Assembly: GCF_031143425.1 (NCBI RefSeq)
Contig: NC_090441.1
Span: 224,188,928 to 224,252,927, forward strand
Source of the DNA: Pleurodeles waltl
Lineage: Eukaryota; Chordata; Amphibia; Caudata; Salamandridae
Direction of reading: 5' to 3'
Length of the DNA stretch: 64,000 nt
Shown: positions 57,440 to 64,000 of the stretch, piece by piece
Position numbering within the stretch: the first letter of the stretch is position 1
Layout of the letters: every line of letters begins with the position of its first letter
The notes under the pieces: generated by a model
Seen by the model: the letters and a program-made list of their open reading frames with translations, nothing else
Told to the model about the DNA's origin: nothing
Database searches by the model: none
Program-made: the position numbers and the translations under genes

Positions 57440-57870
57440 CTAATCAATTTTTGGGTTATGAGTTGTTAACCAGGGTACCCCGAGAATCAAACCAAAATTA
57501 GGAGTATCTATCAGATCAAAGCTAATCACCTCTGTGTGCCCGTTCTGACAGACCATAACAAGTGGACTTGTTTGTTTTGTGATTAATCCAGAGGTCAATT
57601 CTGACCCATCCACTGCACATACTGCTTCTGGACAAGGCTTTAGGCACATAGGAAGTCCTAAGATTTCAGCTAACTTATTATCCACAAAATTTCCTGTCGC
57701 GCCTGAGTCCAGTAGGACAGGGAGAGAATGCCTCACTTGGGTAGTAACAATTAAAACGACCTGAATTATGAAATGTCTAGGTATGTGTGGTACCCTGAAG
57801 GCTGCAGCATTAGAGGTTTGATTAAGATGTTTTCTCGAACAAGTAACCTCTGCCCTTGTCGAGCTTAATC
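57440..57870 (-). pseudogene. Chromodomain element pol: frameshift entry and protease
   Basis: This frame is open from the slippery site onward (reading ...TRAEVTCSRKHLNQTSNA...), reaches the retropepsin 'LPVLLDSGATGNFVDNKL' (DSGA active site) and ends 'LILGVPWLTTHNPKID' at a TAG (57440-57442) that replaces a sense codon. It has no good start of its own, as expected of a domain made by -1 frameshifting from gag. An ordinary start codon would have to lie well inside the protease region. Confidence 0.85.
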
Positions 57871-57877
57871 GTTTCCC
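57812..57877 (-). promoter_or_regulatory. gag-pol -1 ribosomal frameshift signal with H-type pseudoknot
   Basis: Minus strand: slippery heptamer G-GGA-AAC at 57877-57871, in register with the gag frame and one codon before its TAA. Spacer GATTAAG (7 nt). Stem 1 pairs CTCGACAAG (57863-57855) with CTTGTTCGAG (57843-57834), 9 bp with one bulged U. Stem 2 pairs the loop bases AGAGGTT (57851-57845) with AACCTCT (57818-57812), 7 bp perfect. Loop lengths 3, 1 and 15 nt. The -1 frame is the protease frame. PEG10, a domesticated sushi-type gene, uses the same GGGAAAC heptamer. Confidence 0.85.
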
Positions 57878-58881
57878 GATTCAGTTGAGGAGGTGGAGGA
57901 AACAGCACCCTTTCGTGGAGTTTTAGGCTTTACTGGACATTCTCTGGCAAAGTGACCTGCCCTGCCACAATATAAACATAATTGAAATGTTCTCCTTCTT
58001 TCTTTTTCCTCTGATGTGAGTGGACCTCTGAGTGTCCCTATTTGCATAGGCTCTGGTTCAGGGAGTTTATTATCTGTGTCTTTCTTCTCGTGTCTAATAA
58101 AAGTTAACTGTGATTCCAGTTTGTATTTATCTCTCTTTCTTTCTCCTAGTCTATGTTCTAATTTCACAACTAAATCTACAAAGTCTGAATAGTCTTTTGG
58201 CAAATCAACGATATGAGCCAGCGCGTCTTTTAACTCGTCTCTCAAACCTTTATAAAAAAGGGAGACACGCTTTTCTTCTGGCCACTGTGTCTCGGTGAGT
58301 AAACGATTAAAACTAGTGAGATAGGTCAATAAATCCTTGTTACCTTGTTTAAGATTTAAAAGCTCATTATCACTTGCCTGCATGAAAGTGTGTTTTGCAA
58401 AAAGGCTGGTCATGGTACGTTTAAATTGATTCCAATTATGGAGGATGGGATCATCTCTATCCACGAAAGGAATTGACCAATTGGCTGCTGTGCCACCCAA
58501 ATAAGACAAGACGAATGCCACTTTCGTATCATCAGTAGGGAACTGTTGTGGCTTACAAATGAAGTGTAATTGACATTGATTGATAAAAACATGGAATTTG
58601 TTACTATCTCCATGAAAACGTTCAGGTGCTGCTAAGGGCACAACATTAGGAACATTAACAGTAACCTCAACTGGGGAAGGCAAAGTTGTATGTTTTGATG
58701 GCGCCCCTGTCTCTGAGGAGGTTTTAAACAAAGGCGTAGAAGCTGTGTTCCACTGAGATCCCCTAAATTTATACCTGCTTAAATCCTGTTTTAAAGAGGT
58801 ATTCTCCATCTTTAATCTCTCTATTTCCTCTTGCATATGTTGCAAGATGCCAGACACTGATTCATTGAGCCAAGTCCTCAT
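57865..58881 (-). CDS. gag: Chromodomain element Gag, intact frame
   Basis: 338 codons. An N-terminal heptad-like, probably coiled-coil segment 'MQEEIERLKMENTSLKQDLS' (about 16-35); a capsid region typical of sushi/PEG10-type Gag with 'APERFHGDSNKFHVFINQCQ', 'AFVLSYLGGTAANW' and 'LLTYLTSFNRLLTETQWPEE'; a zinc knuckle CLYCGRAGHFAREC (about 302-315, CX2CX4HX4C); a basic/Ser tail. A stop codon lies directly before the ATG in this frame, so the start is well defined. A 25-codon frame in another register overlaps it (58939-58862). The frame ends at TAA 57867-57865, one codon after the slippery heptamer. Role in relatives: particle assembly and RNA packaging. No damage seen. Confidence 0.88.
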   Translation of the reverse strand: MRTWLNESVSGILQHMQEEIERLKMENTSLKQDLSRYKFRGSQWNTASTPLFKTSSETGAPSKHTTLPSPVEVTVNVPNVVPLAAPERFHGDSNKFHVFINQCQLHFICKPQQFPTDDTKVAFVLSYLGGTAANWSIPFVDRDDPILHNWNQFKRTMTSLFAKHTFMQASDNELLNLKQGNKDLLTYLTSFNRLLTETQWPEEKRVSLFYKGLRDELKDALAHIVDLPKDYSDFVDLVVKLEHRLGERKRDKYKLESQLTFIRHEKKDTDNKLPEPEPMQIGTLRGPLTSEEKERRRTFQLCLYCGRAGHFARECPVKPKTPRKGAVSSTSSTESGND

Positions 58882-58939
58882 TTAGGGCCTGCGCCATATC
58901 CGTGACGTCAATGCCCTCTATTTCTTCCCCGGTATTCAT
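58862..58939 (-). other. Short frame upstream of and overlapping gag
   Basis: ATG at 58939 reads MNTGEEIEGIDVTDMAQALN and ends at TGA 58864-58862, overlapping the gag start by 20 nt in another frame. It is either an upstream ORF that tunes gag translation or the true Gag N-terminus disconnected by a one-base indel. Confidence 0.45.
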
Positions 58940-58969
58940 CGTCCACCAGAACTGAAATTATTTTTTAAG

Positions 58970-58980
58970 GCTTGTGCTTC
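58970..58980 (-). promoter_or_regulatory. Self-primer binding site of the chromodomain element
   Basis: Directly after the 5' LTR the minus strand reads GAAGCACAAGC; there is no TGG as in tRNA-primed elements. AGCACAAGC (58978-58970) is the exact complement of GCTTGTGCT (60013-60005), which begins 31 nt downstream of the LTR TATA box, at the predicted 5' end of the RNA. This is the layout of self-priming Tf1/sushi elements. Confidence 0.8.
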
Positions 58981-60037
58981 TGTCAAAGCCCAGCTCACCT
59001 GAGTTCTTGTTCAGTTCTGATGGAGGTTGAAGACAATCCGACCCCACCCTGAAACTGCTTGTTCCAGCACACTAGTTTTTAAAACAGTGCACTAAGAACA
59101 GAAGCTCAAAGGAAGGGGGGAAGGGGATAAAATAAAAAAAGGGAGACAACACCGTTCTTGCGTTTCCACTGTTGAAGTGCTGCACAAATCTGCGGCCCTT
59201 TCTGACTTCTGTAGAAACTGGTGACTAATGAAACATAAACAAAGAACAGATAAGAGCAACCTATTCCTAAATGGGTTCCTGACTATCCCTTTATTTATTG
59301 GAAATTCTCTTCTAAAAGTACCTCTTGGATCCTGGTCTCTAGTTTCCAGGTTTGGAATGTGTTACTGCTCTGGGATGTGTTTTCTATTACTGTTAAGCTT
59401 CTAAAAAATTAAACAAATACCGTTATCAGAATTACCAATATCAAACATTCATCATAATATAACTAAAGCCTAAATTCCCAATAGCAGACTCACTTTTCGC
59501 ATATTTCCAGAATCTTTTATAAAACAAATACTGTACTTTTACATCAAAATACAGCATGTAATTTGTGCAAGTCCTTGATTTACTGTTTTCCTTGCTGTCA
59601 ATGGTTTCCACTGTTCGATTCCCAAAAGTTCCATGAAAAAAAACAATGTCCGCTTCACAAAGTCCTGCAAAATAATCCTGCAACAAAGAGCCTTAATCAC
59701 AATGCTCGTGGAAGGCTCTTCGCCTCAAACTGTCTATACACGAATCCAGAAATTGCCGTCAAAGCTCCCTCAGGTAATAAAAAGTTTTGCACTTACTTGT
59801 TGCTGGCAAGAGATACTGATCAGTCTAACCTTGTCTTCTTTCTCTTTTGCAGGTTACTCGTAGGAGAGAGGCTGAGGCAAGGAGGAACCGGAAACCGGAA
59901 GAAGGAAGAGCCAGCAGCTGCGCCAATTGAAGTCAAAGAAAGTCTGTAAAGAGCAGGAGTGCCAGCGCCGAGGGATCTGTTCTCAGGTAAGCGGGAGGTA
60001 GACGAGCACAAGCACTGGGTGAGGCTCGGGGGATGCC

Positions 60038-60044
60038 TTTTATA
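60038..60044 (-). promoter_or_regulatory. TATA box in the 5' LTR
   Basis: TATAAAA on the minus strand followed by 'GGCATCCCCCGAGCCTCACC'; the predicted transcription start lies about 30 nt downstream, near 60013-60017. Confidence 0.8.
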
Positions 60045-60067
60045 GACAGGGCTGGGTGTGGTTTGAA

Positions 60068-60203
60068 GAGCTGGGTGTGGTTTGAAGGGCTGGGTGTGGT
60101 CCTCACATGCTGCACATGTTCTTGGAAGGTGTGCAGAGCTGGGTGTGGTTTGAAGAGCTGGGTGTGGTCCTCACATGCTGCACATGTTCTTGAAAGGTGT
60201 GCA
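60068..60203 (-). promoter_or_regulatory. Two 68-bp enhancer-like direct repeats, 5' LTR
   Basis: Same two 68-bp copies as in the 3' LTR, sense-strand CCACACCC motifs and AACCACA sites upstream of the TATA box. The layout recalls the tandem enhancers of gammaretroviral LTRs, and such GT/CACCC and RUNX-like motifs are plausible KLF and RUNX sites (inference). Confidence 0.7.
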
Positions 60204-60454
60204 GAGTTTCAGTTAATATGCAAATGAGTTGGATTAACACATGGCCTAGGGAGGAGTGTTTTAAAGAAGCCTTGGTAAAAGCAAGGCCCAATGTGTAAAC
60301 AAAACAGCACATTAAACAACATACACAGAAGCCCAGGGGGGGGGAGGTGAGATAACAAGAAAGGCTTTGAATAGTAAGTTTAAAAGGGAGCTATTACAGA
60401 ACCCACTAGTGCAGTGAGAGGGGACATGCTCTTTGCTGTGTACAAACCCTAACA

Positions 60455-60715
60455 AGGATATACTCCCAATTAACACTTCTGGATTTCCTTCCTCCTCCAC
60501 CCCTCCATTACTCCAGTCAATCTAACTAACAAACTCTCATATCCGCGGCTCAAATTAACTCATAATAATACTAAAACTGTACTCATTATTAAACAATACT
60601 AATCCATCACTAATTCTTGTTGGGTTCCGGAGTAGCATGCTACTCATCGAAAAGCGCTTTGACGCCTCATCAGGGGTAGTAAGCGCTATATAAATACGAT
60701 TACAATACAATATAT
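60455..60715 (+). mobile_element. LINE 3' end, displaced by the LTR insertion
   Basis: Resumes C/T-rich 3' UTR sequence after the AGGAT duplication and ends with 'gttccggagtagcatgctac', 'tcatcgaaaagcgctttgac' and 'agcgctatataaatacgatt', then ACAATACAATA repeats. The 'gcgct.tataaata' end matches the tails of the other LINEs in the window. Confidence 0.7.
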
Positions 60716-60971
60716 TATACCTGGTGCAGGTATAATGTGATGCAGGCCTTTACAGACTGTTAATTGGTCCCAGTGCATCAGTTTGTAAAAATGGTGCAGC
60801 GTTGTCCACCGCTAGTGACTGCACAAGCTGGTTGCAAATGAGGCCCTTAATATCTTTGTTTTTTGCATTTTGATATAGCGCAGAATTGACCTAAACGTAT
60901 TGGAGTGCTTTAGATGAGCATCCTTTACACAAGAAAAGAACTGATTCATTTTGATTTTAGGCATGGGGAGA
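60716..60971. other. Unassigned sequence
   Basis: About 250 bp, nothing recognised apart from short 'ggtgca' repeats. Confidence 0.35.
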
Positions 60972-60974
60972 TTA

Positions 60975-61280
60975 AGGCCCTAATTATGACTTTGGCGGTC
61001 TTTTCCTAAGACCACCGAAGCCATGGGTGCAAAAAGACCTCCAGTGCTGGCAGTCTTCCGACTGTTATATAACAAGTACTTAAGGATTGCTGCTAGAATT
61101 GTGGCAAAAATTATCCAGTAGTCTTGCTGGCAGTCGGAGGCGCAGAGGCGGTTCCACTGCCGGTCCCACCCCACCAAAAGGACTCCGCCAGCCATATTTC
61201 GACCTGTAATATGTCCTGGTGGTGTCCTGATGGTGGGGCGCTGCCTGCGGTGGGAGCGCCGGGTCCTGTCCCCTCAGGGA
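60975..61280. mobile_element. MITE fragment related to 29668-30640
   Basis: Starts GGCCCTAATTATGACTTTGG, about 21 of 25 bases like the TIR of the 973-bp element, and contains 'ggcggtcttttcctaagacc' and other 'ggcagtc/gactgcc' inverted motifs. The right TIR is not found, so it is probably truncated. Confidence 0.55.
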
Positions 61281-61655
61281 GGGGAGGTGGGTGGGGTGTG
61301 TGAATAGATGAGTATATATGCATGTCAAGAATGAGTGTGTATGTATGTTGAGGATAGAAGGGGGTGAGGGATGGAGTGTGTATGCGTGTGTGTCAATGGG
61401 GTGAATGTAGTGAGTGCGTTAAAAGGGCCTAAGTGATTTTCACAGATTCATAGGATTTCAAGCTGATGCCAAAATCCAAAACTGATTCCATAGTTGCAAA
61501 GTCCGCAGCTCTGGCTGTAAGACTCAATCTTCTCCCTTAAATGAAACATATAAACTCCCAATACGAGTTTGGTGGGATGACAAAGGCTGCCCGCAAAACT
61601 CGTGCCACCATCAGGCCCCCTGTGCATCCTGAACACCGTAGGTCATATTAGGAGA
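61281..61655. other. Unassigned, with G/T-rich simple repeats
   Basis: 61290-61420 contains loose (GTGTGT/GTATGTAT) sequence; the remainder has no recognised feature. Confidence 0.4.
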
Positions 61656-63005
61656 TTACAGCTGGGTCGGTGGGAGTCCCTGCTCTGGCACAAAACTGGA
61701 CAAAGGAAAGGGGAGTGACCAATCCCTTGTCCTTCACCACCCCAGGGGTGGTGCCCAGAGTTCCTCCAGTGTGTCCGAGACTTCAGCCATCTTCTTTTCC
61801 AAGGTGTGGGGGCCCTCTGGAGGCCTCTGAGTGGCCAGTGCCAGCAGGTGACGTCAGAGACCCCTCCTTCTGAGTCCATACCTGATAAGGTAGCCAATCC
61901 CCCTCTCAGGGCTATTGAGGGTCTCTCCTGTCGGTTTCTCTTCAGTTTCCAGTAGGAATCCTCTGTAACTACTACTTCATCCTCTGACCTCAGATTGACT
62001 GCAGGCTGCTCCAGGAGCAGCTGTCACAGCAACAAAGTATCAAGAAGGGCTACTTTGCCTCTGCAACTTCAGCTCCAGCCAGCAACTGCAACCGTTTCCA
62101 CGGTGTGTATACTCTGGGGACTCCCTGTCTTCACCCTGCACCAGAAGGACTGAAGAAATCTCCTGTGGAGTGACAGAGTCACTTCCCTGCTCTTGCAGAC
62201 ACCTTCTAAGTTGAAGATCGGTTCTCTTGGACTCCTCTCCTGGCGACAATCATGCTCCTTGGAACACAGGTTGTGGACCCCTTCAACACAGACTGTCCTA
62301 AGGACCTGCTGCCAAAATTTGGAGGAGGTAAGAGCTTGCCATCCCGTTTACGACAGTACCCCTGTGCACCGCGTCACCTTCACCTCCTGAGGCCTCTGTG
62401 CACTATTTGCAAGAATCCTTCATGCACAGTCTGGCCCAGGTCCCCAGCAGTCTATCCTGCGACACTCAACTCGCTGAGTAGTCGCAGTGTGGGACCTTCA
62501 TTTGAGGTGCTGCAACAACCGCAATTTGCACCTTTTTTGTCCCCATGTCCTGGGACCTCCGTGGGTGCTGCCTGGTCATCTGTGGGTTCCCTCCAGTGTT
62601 GGGAGCCCCCTCTGCCTCCTCAGTCCGAGATGAGGCTCCCAGGTCCGTCCTGCAACTTTGCTTCAGCCAAGGCTTGTTGGACGAATCCAGCGCCGAAACT
62701 CGCCTGCATGCAACATCTCTTCGTGGGACAATCATTGCATCACGCAGGAACCCGCAGCCACCTTCCTTTGGTGCATTTCTGCAGTCTTCGTCCAAACAGG
62801 GACTCTTCTTTTGCACCCTTTTCTGGGTTGGCAAGAGCTCCTGTCCTTCCCGGAACTTCGTCCAACTTCTGGACTTGGTCTCCTCTCTTTGCAGGTCTTT
62901 AGGTCCAGGAATCCACCAGTTGTTGTTTGCAGTCTTGCTTGGTTTTTGCAATAACTCTAAACAACAATTGTAGTTATTTTACTTACCTCTGCTGTATTCT
63001 TACTG
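61656..63005 (+). mobile_element. Long LTR (Gmr1-like family), plus sense, both ends missing
   Basis: Starts inside the family at 'gggagtccctgctctggcac' and follows it through 'tggccagtgccagcaggtga', 'tgtggaccccttcaacacag', 'caaaatttggaggaggtaag' and the 'aggtctttaggtccaggaat' block to 63005. There an opposite-sense LTR end (TGTAGGAGG) begins. The frames read through it are not genes. Confidence 0.75.
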
Positions 63006-64000
63006 TAGGAGGCTGGCCCTGGCTTGTAGTGGGTACCAAAGGTACTTACACCTTGTGCCACGTCGAGTAATCCCTTATTAGTAGAGAAGAGGTGTTTCTA
63101 GCAGCTTAGGCTGATAGAAGGTAGCTATGGCAAAGCAGCTTAGGTTGAACTAGGAGACATGCAAAGCTCCTACTATACCACTTATATCATAGGCACAATA
63201 TCATAAGAAAACACAATACACAGTTACTAAAAATAAAGGTACTTTATTTTTATGACAATATGCCACAAGTATCTCAGTGAGTACCATCAGTAAGAAGGTA
63301 AGTAATATACACAAGTTGTATGTACACAAACCCAAATCAGGTAAGTAAGAGCAAGAAAAGTAATGCAAACAGTACAGAATTACAATAGGAGAACATAGGT
63401 ATAGGGGCACACAAACCATATACTCCAAAAGTGGAATGCAAACCACGAATGGACCCCAGACCTATGTGAGCTTGTAGAGGGTCACTGGGACTGTAAGAAA
63501 ACAGTGAGGGTTACCAAAATACCCCACCCCAAGACCCTGAAAAGTAGGAGTAAAGTGCACCTACTACCCCCAGAGAGCATAGTGTCCGGGGGGTGGGGGG
63601 GGCAGGAAACCCCGGATGAAGGTGCAAGGAAGCTGCCTCCAGTTGGAAGAAGCTTGGAGTTCTGCAAGAAAGAAGAGGACTAGGGACTTCTCCTTTGGAA
63701 GACCGATGTCCCACGTCGCAATGAAGCTTACAGACATGTTCCCATGCAGAAATACAGCAAACAACCTTGCTAGCTGCAAGGGTTGTGGTAGAGGTTTTTG
63801 GGTGCTGTTGAGGACCAGGAAGGACTAGAATGTCGCCTTTTGGAGGAGGAGACAGAGGGGGTGCTCAGCACATCAGAGAGCCCTCACAGAAGCAGGCAGC
63901 ACCCGCAGAAGTACCCCAACAGGCACTTGGAAGAAGAGTGAACCGGAGTCCATGTGAAGTTACAAAAGGGGGTCCCAAGACGTCGGAGGACAACTCAGAA
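63006..64000 (-). mobile_element. Long LTR, minus sense, continues beyond window
   Basis: Plus orientation begins TGTAGGAGGCTGGCC and is collinear with 35112-36240: poly(A) palindrome (63229-63250), 'gtagagggtcactgggactg', 'aataccccaccccaagaccc' and 'gcagcacccgcagaagtacc'. Cut by the window end. Confidence 0.8.

Larger units (their letters stand above)
52971..60454 (-). mobile_element. Chromodomain Ty3/gypsy (Tf1/sushi-like) element, 7484 bp
   Basis: Complete element with two long LTRs (TGT...ACA), TSD AGGAT at 52966-52970 and 60455-60459, self-complementary primer site, gag, -1 frameshift signal, PR, RT, RNase H, integrase, chromodomain and polypurine tract. By eye the LTRs differ at only about a dozen sites over 1.47 kb, so the insertion is young. 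Coding damage seen: one in-frame stop between PR and RT, and one single-base frameshift between RT and connection. Chromodomain, Gag style and self-priming point to the vertebrate Tf1/sushi chromovirus group, the source of domesticated genes such as PEG10. Confidence 0.92.
58981..60454 (-). mobile_element. 5' LTR of the chromodomain element, 1474 bp
   Basis: TGTTAGGG...TTGACA on the minus strand, flanked outside by AGGAT. Contains the 68-bp repeats (60068-60203), TATAAAA (60044-60038), the start region and a long transcribed part. Differences from the 3' LTR include single changes near 53001/59011, 53224/59233, 53716/59725 and small length changes in G and A runs. Confidence 0.92.
47341..60715 (+). 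mobile_element. Near full-length L2/CR1-group LINE, interrupted by an LTR element
   Basis: Order on the plus strand: CCAAT-box array, TATA box, short leader, Thr/Pro/His-rich frame, apurinic endonuclease, reverse transcriptase, then a pyrimidine-rich 3' UTR split at 52970 by the 7.5-kb LTR element, with the end at 60455-60715. The tail carries 'gcgctatataaatacgatta', like the 'gcgctttataaata' tails of the other LINEs here. Coding frames carry several stops and a frameshift, so the copy is dead, but all EN and RT motifs remain recognisable. Whether the CCAAT array was inherited with the LINE is inference. Confidence 0.8.

Noticed and set aside
1..64000. Host protein-coding exons, tRNA or rRNA genes
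   Set aside because: None could be supported; every recognisable coding stretch belongs to a mobile element.

Overview
This window looks like intergenic DNA from a very large, transposon-saturated vertebrate genome, most likely a salamander or newt. The reasons are that no host exon can be recognised in 64 kb, that it carries chromodomain Ty3/gypsy and Gmr1-like LTR elements together with L2/CR1-group LINEs ending in (TGAT)n, that one family of LTRs is about 2.5 kb long, and that PIF/Harbinger-like and piggyBac-like non-autonomous elements sit inside one another. The species call is inference; a caecilian or lungfish cannot be excluded from sequence alone.

Layout. 1-993 is a minus-sense piece of the long LTR family with ends TGTAGGA...TCCTACA. 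4.2-10.2 kb is a 58-bp satellite split by a TTAA-flanked piggyBac-like element (5520-9929), which was itself hit at its edge by a hairpin-chain MITE (4584-5515). 10.5-12.2 kb holds two minisatellites. 14.5-17.1 kb is opposed LTR pieces; 17454-18017 is a second hairpin-chain MITE next to a LINE 3' fragment. 21.1-27.0 kb is a wrecked plus-strand Gmr1-like element containing an ERV-like solo LTR (TSD ACAG) and a second piggyBac-like copy. 27.5-28.6 kb is a minus-strand LINE fragment. 29345-32420 is a solo LTR (TSD GGAGG) carrying a 973-bp MITE. 35.1-43.4 kb is a minus-strand Gmr1-like element with the unusual order gag-PR-IN-RT-RH. 44345-46513 is a solo LTR (TSD AAAGT). 47.3-52.97 kb is a LINE whose 5' side is a 50-bp CCAAT-box array followed by a TATA box. 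Its 3' UTR was split by a nearly intact, young chromodomain Ty3/gypsy element (52971-60454, TSD AGGAT, minus strand), and the LINE tail reappears at 60455-60715. 61.7-64.0 kb is again an opposed pair of LTR pieces.

The most informative unit is the chromodomain element. Its sequence shows a whole expression and replication programme: LTR TATA box, a 68-bp enhancer-like direct repeat, a primer site complementary to the predicted 5' end of its own RNA (self-priming, as in the Tf1/sushi group), a gag frame ending in a G-GGA-AAC slippery heptamer followed 7 nt later by a complete H-type pseudoknot, then PR-RT-RH-IN-chromodomain and a polypurine tract. Only one in-frame stop and one single-nucleotide frameshift were seen in pol.

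All coordinates, pairings and repeat periods were read by eye; family names rest on protein motifs and target-site signatures, not on database searches.
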